Assembly: GCF_001280425.1 (NCBI RefSeq)
Contig: NZ_LIUF01000004.1
Location: forward strand, 414,076-478,075
Direction of reading: 5' to 3'
DNA: 64,000 nucleotides
Source of the DNA: Haloarcula rubripromontorii
GTDB lineage: Archaea; Halobacteriota; Halobacteria; Halobacteriales; Haloarculaceae
Positions 62,091-64,000 of the stretch are shown piece after piece. A program made the translations under genes and the position numbers. Below the pieces are notes generated by a model. The model had not been told where the DNA came from. It did no database searches and saw nothing but the letters and a program-made list of their open reading frames with translations. The stretch's first letter is position 1. The number at the start of each line of letters is the position of its first letter.

Positions 62091-62360
62091 TCAGCTGGAC
62101 ATCGTGTCGAAATGCCAGCCCGGGTCGCTCCCGGTCTTGTCGATGTACTCAGACCGGCACGCGGGGCAGCAGTCAGGAACCGCGGATTTGGACCTGGGAA
62201 CGTACACCGCGCCGTCGCACTCCACACAGGCGTCTGCGACGACAGTCACGCAATCCGAACAGAGATTGAAGTCGTCGACTGTGAGGTCTCGCAGGGGTTC
62301 GAGTTGTTTGTCCAAGAGGTACTCGTCGATAGTCGCCTGACAGTTTTGGCACAGTTGCAT
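62091..62360 (-). CDS. Small multi-Cys zinc-binding protein
   Basis: The 89-residue protein has four CxxC pairs or near pairs: CQNC, CSDC, CVEC and CPAC (after DCC). They are spaced to form two zinc sites. It begins MQLCQNCQATIDEYLLDKQLEPL, a highly structured helix segment, and is recognisable as a conserved haloarchaeal zinc-finger protein type, probably of a DUF family. It may bind nucleic acid or protein. The start is ATG 62360, where the Cys-rich module begins; the longer frame upstream is basic and unlike a haloarchaeal protein. Confidence 0.78.
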   Translation of the reverse strand: MQLCQNCQATIDEYLLDKQLEPLRDLTVDDFNLCSDCVTVVADACVECDGAVYVPRSKSAVPDCCPACRSEYIDKTGSDPGWHFDTMSS

Positions 62361-62484
62361 AGCGATCCAACTTGACGCATGATACCACGACACAAATAGT
62401 TGCTGCCCGGTTATCGATTGTGAAGTTATCGACGGATGGCTATTCAAGAACGGCATCACCGAGAAGTGACAGCTACGAGAAGGG

Positions 62485-63102
62485 CTACGGCGCACGGAAC
62501 ACGCGAATGGTGTCCCGGGACGTGGGTTCACGGATTAGCTGCGCGAACCCGAGTTCCGAAAACACCTGCTTCCAGTTGCGGTGATACAGCGGGAACTCGT
62601 CGTCGACGTAACTCACCGCAGTGTCTTCGCGTCCACGTTCGGGGCTGTTCCCCTCGTTTTCGGCGATGATGAGGAGGTCCCCGGCGATACGGGCGACCTC
62701 TTCGAACACCCATGCGTCATCGGGGTGGATGTGCTGGAGCGTTTCGACCGAGTACACGACATCGAAGGCGTCGTCCTCGAACTCGGTGACGATGTCTTCG
62801 AGGGCACCGGTGTGGAACGTCCCCGACTCTGCGAGTCGAGGGTAGTGCTCAGCCATTACGTCGAAGGATTCGTCGTTGATGTCGATGCCGAGGAGATTCC
62901 CGTATCCGTTGGTCTGCAGGTGCGCCAGATGGCGACCCGAGCCACAGCCCAGTTCGATGATCCGGGCGTCGTCGTGGACGTAGTGGTCGAGTACATTGAC
63001 CAGCGTCTCACTCACCTCGTTCGGTCCGAGTTCAGCGTAGTACGCCGGCGAGAACTTCCCGGAACGGGAGGCCCAGTCGTTGCGAACGTCGTCCGGGTCC
63101 AT
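62485..63102 (-). CDS. Class I SAM-dependent methyltransferase
   Basis: The 205-residue protein has the SAM motif IIELGCGSGRHLAHL (38-52), followed by LLGIDINDESFDV, DAFDVVYSVETLQHIHP and LLIIAENEG. The N-terminal MDPDDVRNDWASRSGKFSP is family-like and the C-terminal domain is small. Substrate unknown; the alanine/serine-rich region is absent. A TATA-like element about 24 bp before ATG 63102 supports a leaderless transcript. It is not in an operon. Confidence 0.87.
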   Translation of the reverse strand: MDPDDVRNDWASRSGKFSPAYYAELGPNEVSETLVNVLDHYVHDDARIIELGCGSGRHLAHLQTNGYGNLLGIDINDESFDVMAEHYPRLAESGTFHTGALEDIVTEFEDDAFDVVYSVETLQHIHPDDAWVFEEVARIAGDLLIIAENEGNSPERGREDTAVSYVDDEFPLYHRNWKQVFSELGFAQLIREPTSRDTIRVFRAP

Positions 63103-63121
63103 ACCTACTGTTCACCGTTGC

Positions 63122-63130
63122 GGAATAAAT
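63122..63130 (-). promoter_or_regulatory. TATA box of methyltransferase gene
   Basis: CATTTATTC on the minus strand is centred about 24 bp before the start at 63102. Confidence 0.55.
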
Positions 63131-63237
63131 GTACCACGAAGTGCGTGGCGGACAGTCGGTGGGCGCTAGCAACCGTTTACTGTGGTACAGGTGACGATCC
63201 AACCGGACTGAGAGCAGGTTAAACTGCCGGTGACGGC

Positions 63238-63516
63238 CTATGACTCGTACTGGAGCAATCGGTCAGCCCGTGTTTCAAGCTCAGTCTCGTCAATCTCGCC
63301 CGATGCGTACTGTTGTTTGAGCGTCTCCAGTGAATCCGGCTCGACGGTCGCTTCCCTCCGAAGCTGTACGTACAGCAAAGCACCGACCGCGATAGCAGTG
63401 ATGATGAATACTGCGAACAGCAGCCACCAACCGCCCGGAGTCATGCCCATACCCATTCCCCCACCATGGGGCCCCATCGGTCCGTGCTGGAGTAGTGCAG
63501 TTGTTACCGGTAGCAT
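63238..63516 (-). CDS. Membrane protein with C-terminal SHOCT domain
   Basis: The 92-residue protein has a Gly/Met/His-rich N terminus (GPMGPHGGGMGMGM) that could bind copper or another metal. It is followed by one transmembrane helix (WWLLFAVFIITAIAVGALLYVQL) and a SHOCT domain (LETLKQQYASGEIDETELETRADRLL). SHOCT proteins of this form are frequent in haloarchaea. I chose ATG 63516 because GAGGTG (63523-63528) is spaced 6 bp from it; a GTG at 63525 overlaps that ribosome-binding site. Role unknown. Confidence 0.82.
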   Translation of the reverse strand: MLPVTTALLQHGPMGPHGGGMGMGMTPGGWWLLFAVFIITAIAVGALLYVQLRREATVEPDSLETLKQQYASGEIDETELETRADRLLQYES

Positions 63517-63522
63517 CTGGGA

Positions 63523-63528
63523 CACCTC
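63523..63528 (-). promoter_or_regulatory. Shine-Dalgarno of SHOCT gene
   Basis: GAGGTG ends 6 bp before ATG 63516, so the alternative GTG within it is unlikely to be the start. A TATA-like GGTTATACC lies further upstream, at 63552-63560. Confidence 0.5.
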
Positions 63529-63668
63529 TGTTTGTAGATACGAATCTCACGGTATAACCACGTGCGCTGGTTCCCACAGACTGAGAATACAGAGCGGGGC
63601 GAGTGGCTGTGAATGGAGTGCTGAAGGTGGGTTTGGAGCCAGTGGTATCAGTGGGTCGTGTCACCGGT

Positions 63669-64000
63669 TCACCCGACTCGGAATTCCCGTCCGTACCAGT
63701 CGTCGATTCGAAGTTCGTACGGCGTCGTCGTCGATGTGTCGTCCCAGCTAACTGGGTTCGGGGCGAACTGTGTGTTGCTGGCCAGCGAGGCAAGGGCCGG
63801 CTCTACCTCGTCGTACGTCGCCTCCGCCAGTTCACCCGTGACCACGACGCTCCGCCACACCGATTTAGGTTCGGTTTCCTCGTATACCGTGAACCCGACT
63901 GTGGCGTCTGCGCTCAGATACTGGTGTTTCTGGCTATCGTCACTCTCTGACAGGTGAAACGCCAGGCTATCCGTCGCTGGATCGTAGCCGAACGCCACCG
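63669..64000 (-). CDS. Partial pyridoxamine-5'-phosphate-oxidase-like (flavin-binding) protein
   Basis: The gene is cut at the window end; 110 C-terminal residues are visible. They read as a split-barrel flavin fold: VAFGYDPATDSLAFHLSES, DATVGFTVYEETEPKSVWRSVVVTGEL, and YELRIDDWYGREFRVG. These match haloarchaeal pyridoxamine 5'-phosphate oxidase-related or flavin nucleotide-binding proteins. The N terminus with the preceding conserved Arg-Trp region lies beyond base 64000. Function is unknown, probably an FMN- or F420-binding or sensor protein. Confidence 0.8.
   Translation of the reverse strand, partial: VAFGYDPATDSLAFHLSESDDSQKHQYLSADATVGFTVYEETEPKSVWRSVVVTGELAEATYDEVEPALASLASNTQFAPNPVSWDDTSTTTPYELRIDDWYGREFRVG

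Noticed and set aside
63361-63378. Palindrome GCTGTACGTACAGC
   Set aside because: It lies inside the SHOCT gene coding for the end of a membrane helix, far from any start, and is probably a coding coincidence.

Overview
The window is chromosome-like DNA from a haloarchaeon. The proteins are strongly acidic and the DNA is GC-rich with sharply AT-rich promoters. Many start codons sit about 24-30 nt downstream of a TATA-like element, as in leaderless archaeal transcripts. Other haloarchaeal hallmarks are Tat-type lipoprotein leaders, a creatininase/ArfB-like enzyme, BCCT and EamA transporters and a membrane HTH regulator. A Haloarcula-like organism is plausible, but the genus is inference. About 61 genes are supported, the first and last of them cut by the window edges. 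No rRNA, tRNA, CRISPR array or intact insertion sequence was seen.

Layout. 0-3.8 kb: a tight catabolic operon (partial TIM-barrel-like protein, enolase-superfamily dehydratase, SDR, RidA, HAD). 4-9 kb: EamA and dicarboxylate/amino-acid transporters, cysE, a small zinc protein, folD. 9.2-11.3 kb: trpE-trpG behind a 20-codon leader ORF with a perfect hairpin. 11.4-15.6 kb: BCCT transporter, K+ channel with RCK domain, half-size EamA protein, second RidA. 16-20.9 kb: a NuoF-like subunit overlapping a large formate dehydrogenase alpha subunit. 21-27.5 kb: ArfB-like amidohydrolase, CPBP protease, secreted subtilase with a membrane HTH regulator, a surface protein with two repeats, a PRC-barrel protein. 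27.7-30.6 kb: two divergent TetR regulators, each with a palindromic operator, and a MATE exporter. 30.6-42 kb: mostly single enzymes and transporters.

42-51 kb is the most intriguing stretch. An HTH regulator, a non-canonical Nramp-like transporter and an unknown protein form an overlapping operon. It converges on a lactate permease/D-lactate dehydrogenase operon. A 14-bp motif, TACA-N-TCGT-N-TGTA, occurs once over the HTH promoter and twice in the gap upstream of the permease. This suggests an undescribed regulon.

53.4-59.2 kb is an iron/siderophore uptake locus: tandem Tat lipoprotein binding proteins in one operon; a mini-flavoprotein, FecCD permease and ATPase in another. Both carry DtxR/Idr-like operators (TTTAGG-N4-CCTAAA) between TATA box and start. 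The second begins with a 25-codon leaderless ORF coupled to the flavoprotein. 59.3-64 kb: carotenoid oxygenase, another EamA transporter, a zinc-finger protein, a methyltransferase, a SHOCT-domain membrane protein and a partial pyridoxamine-oxidase-like protein.
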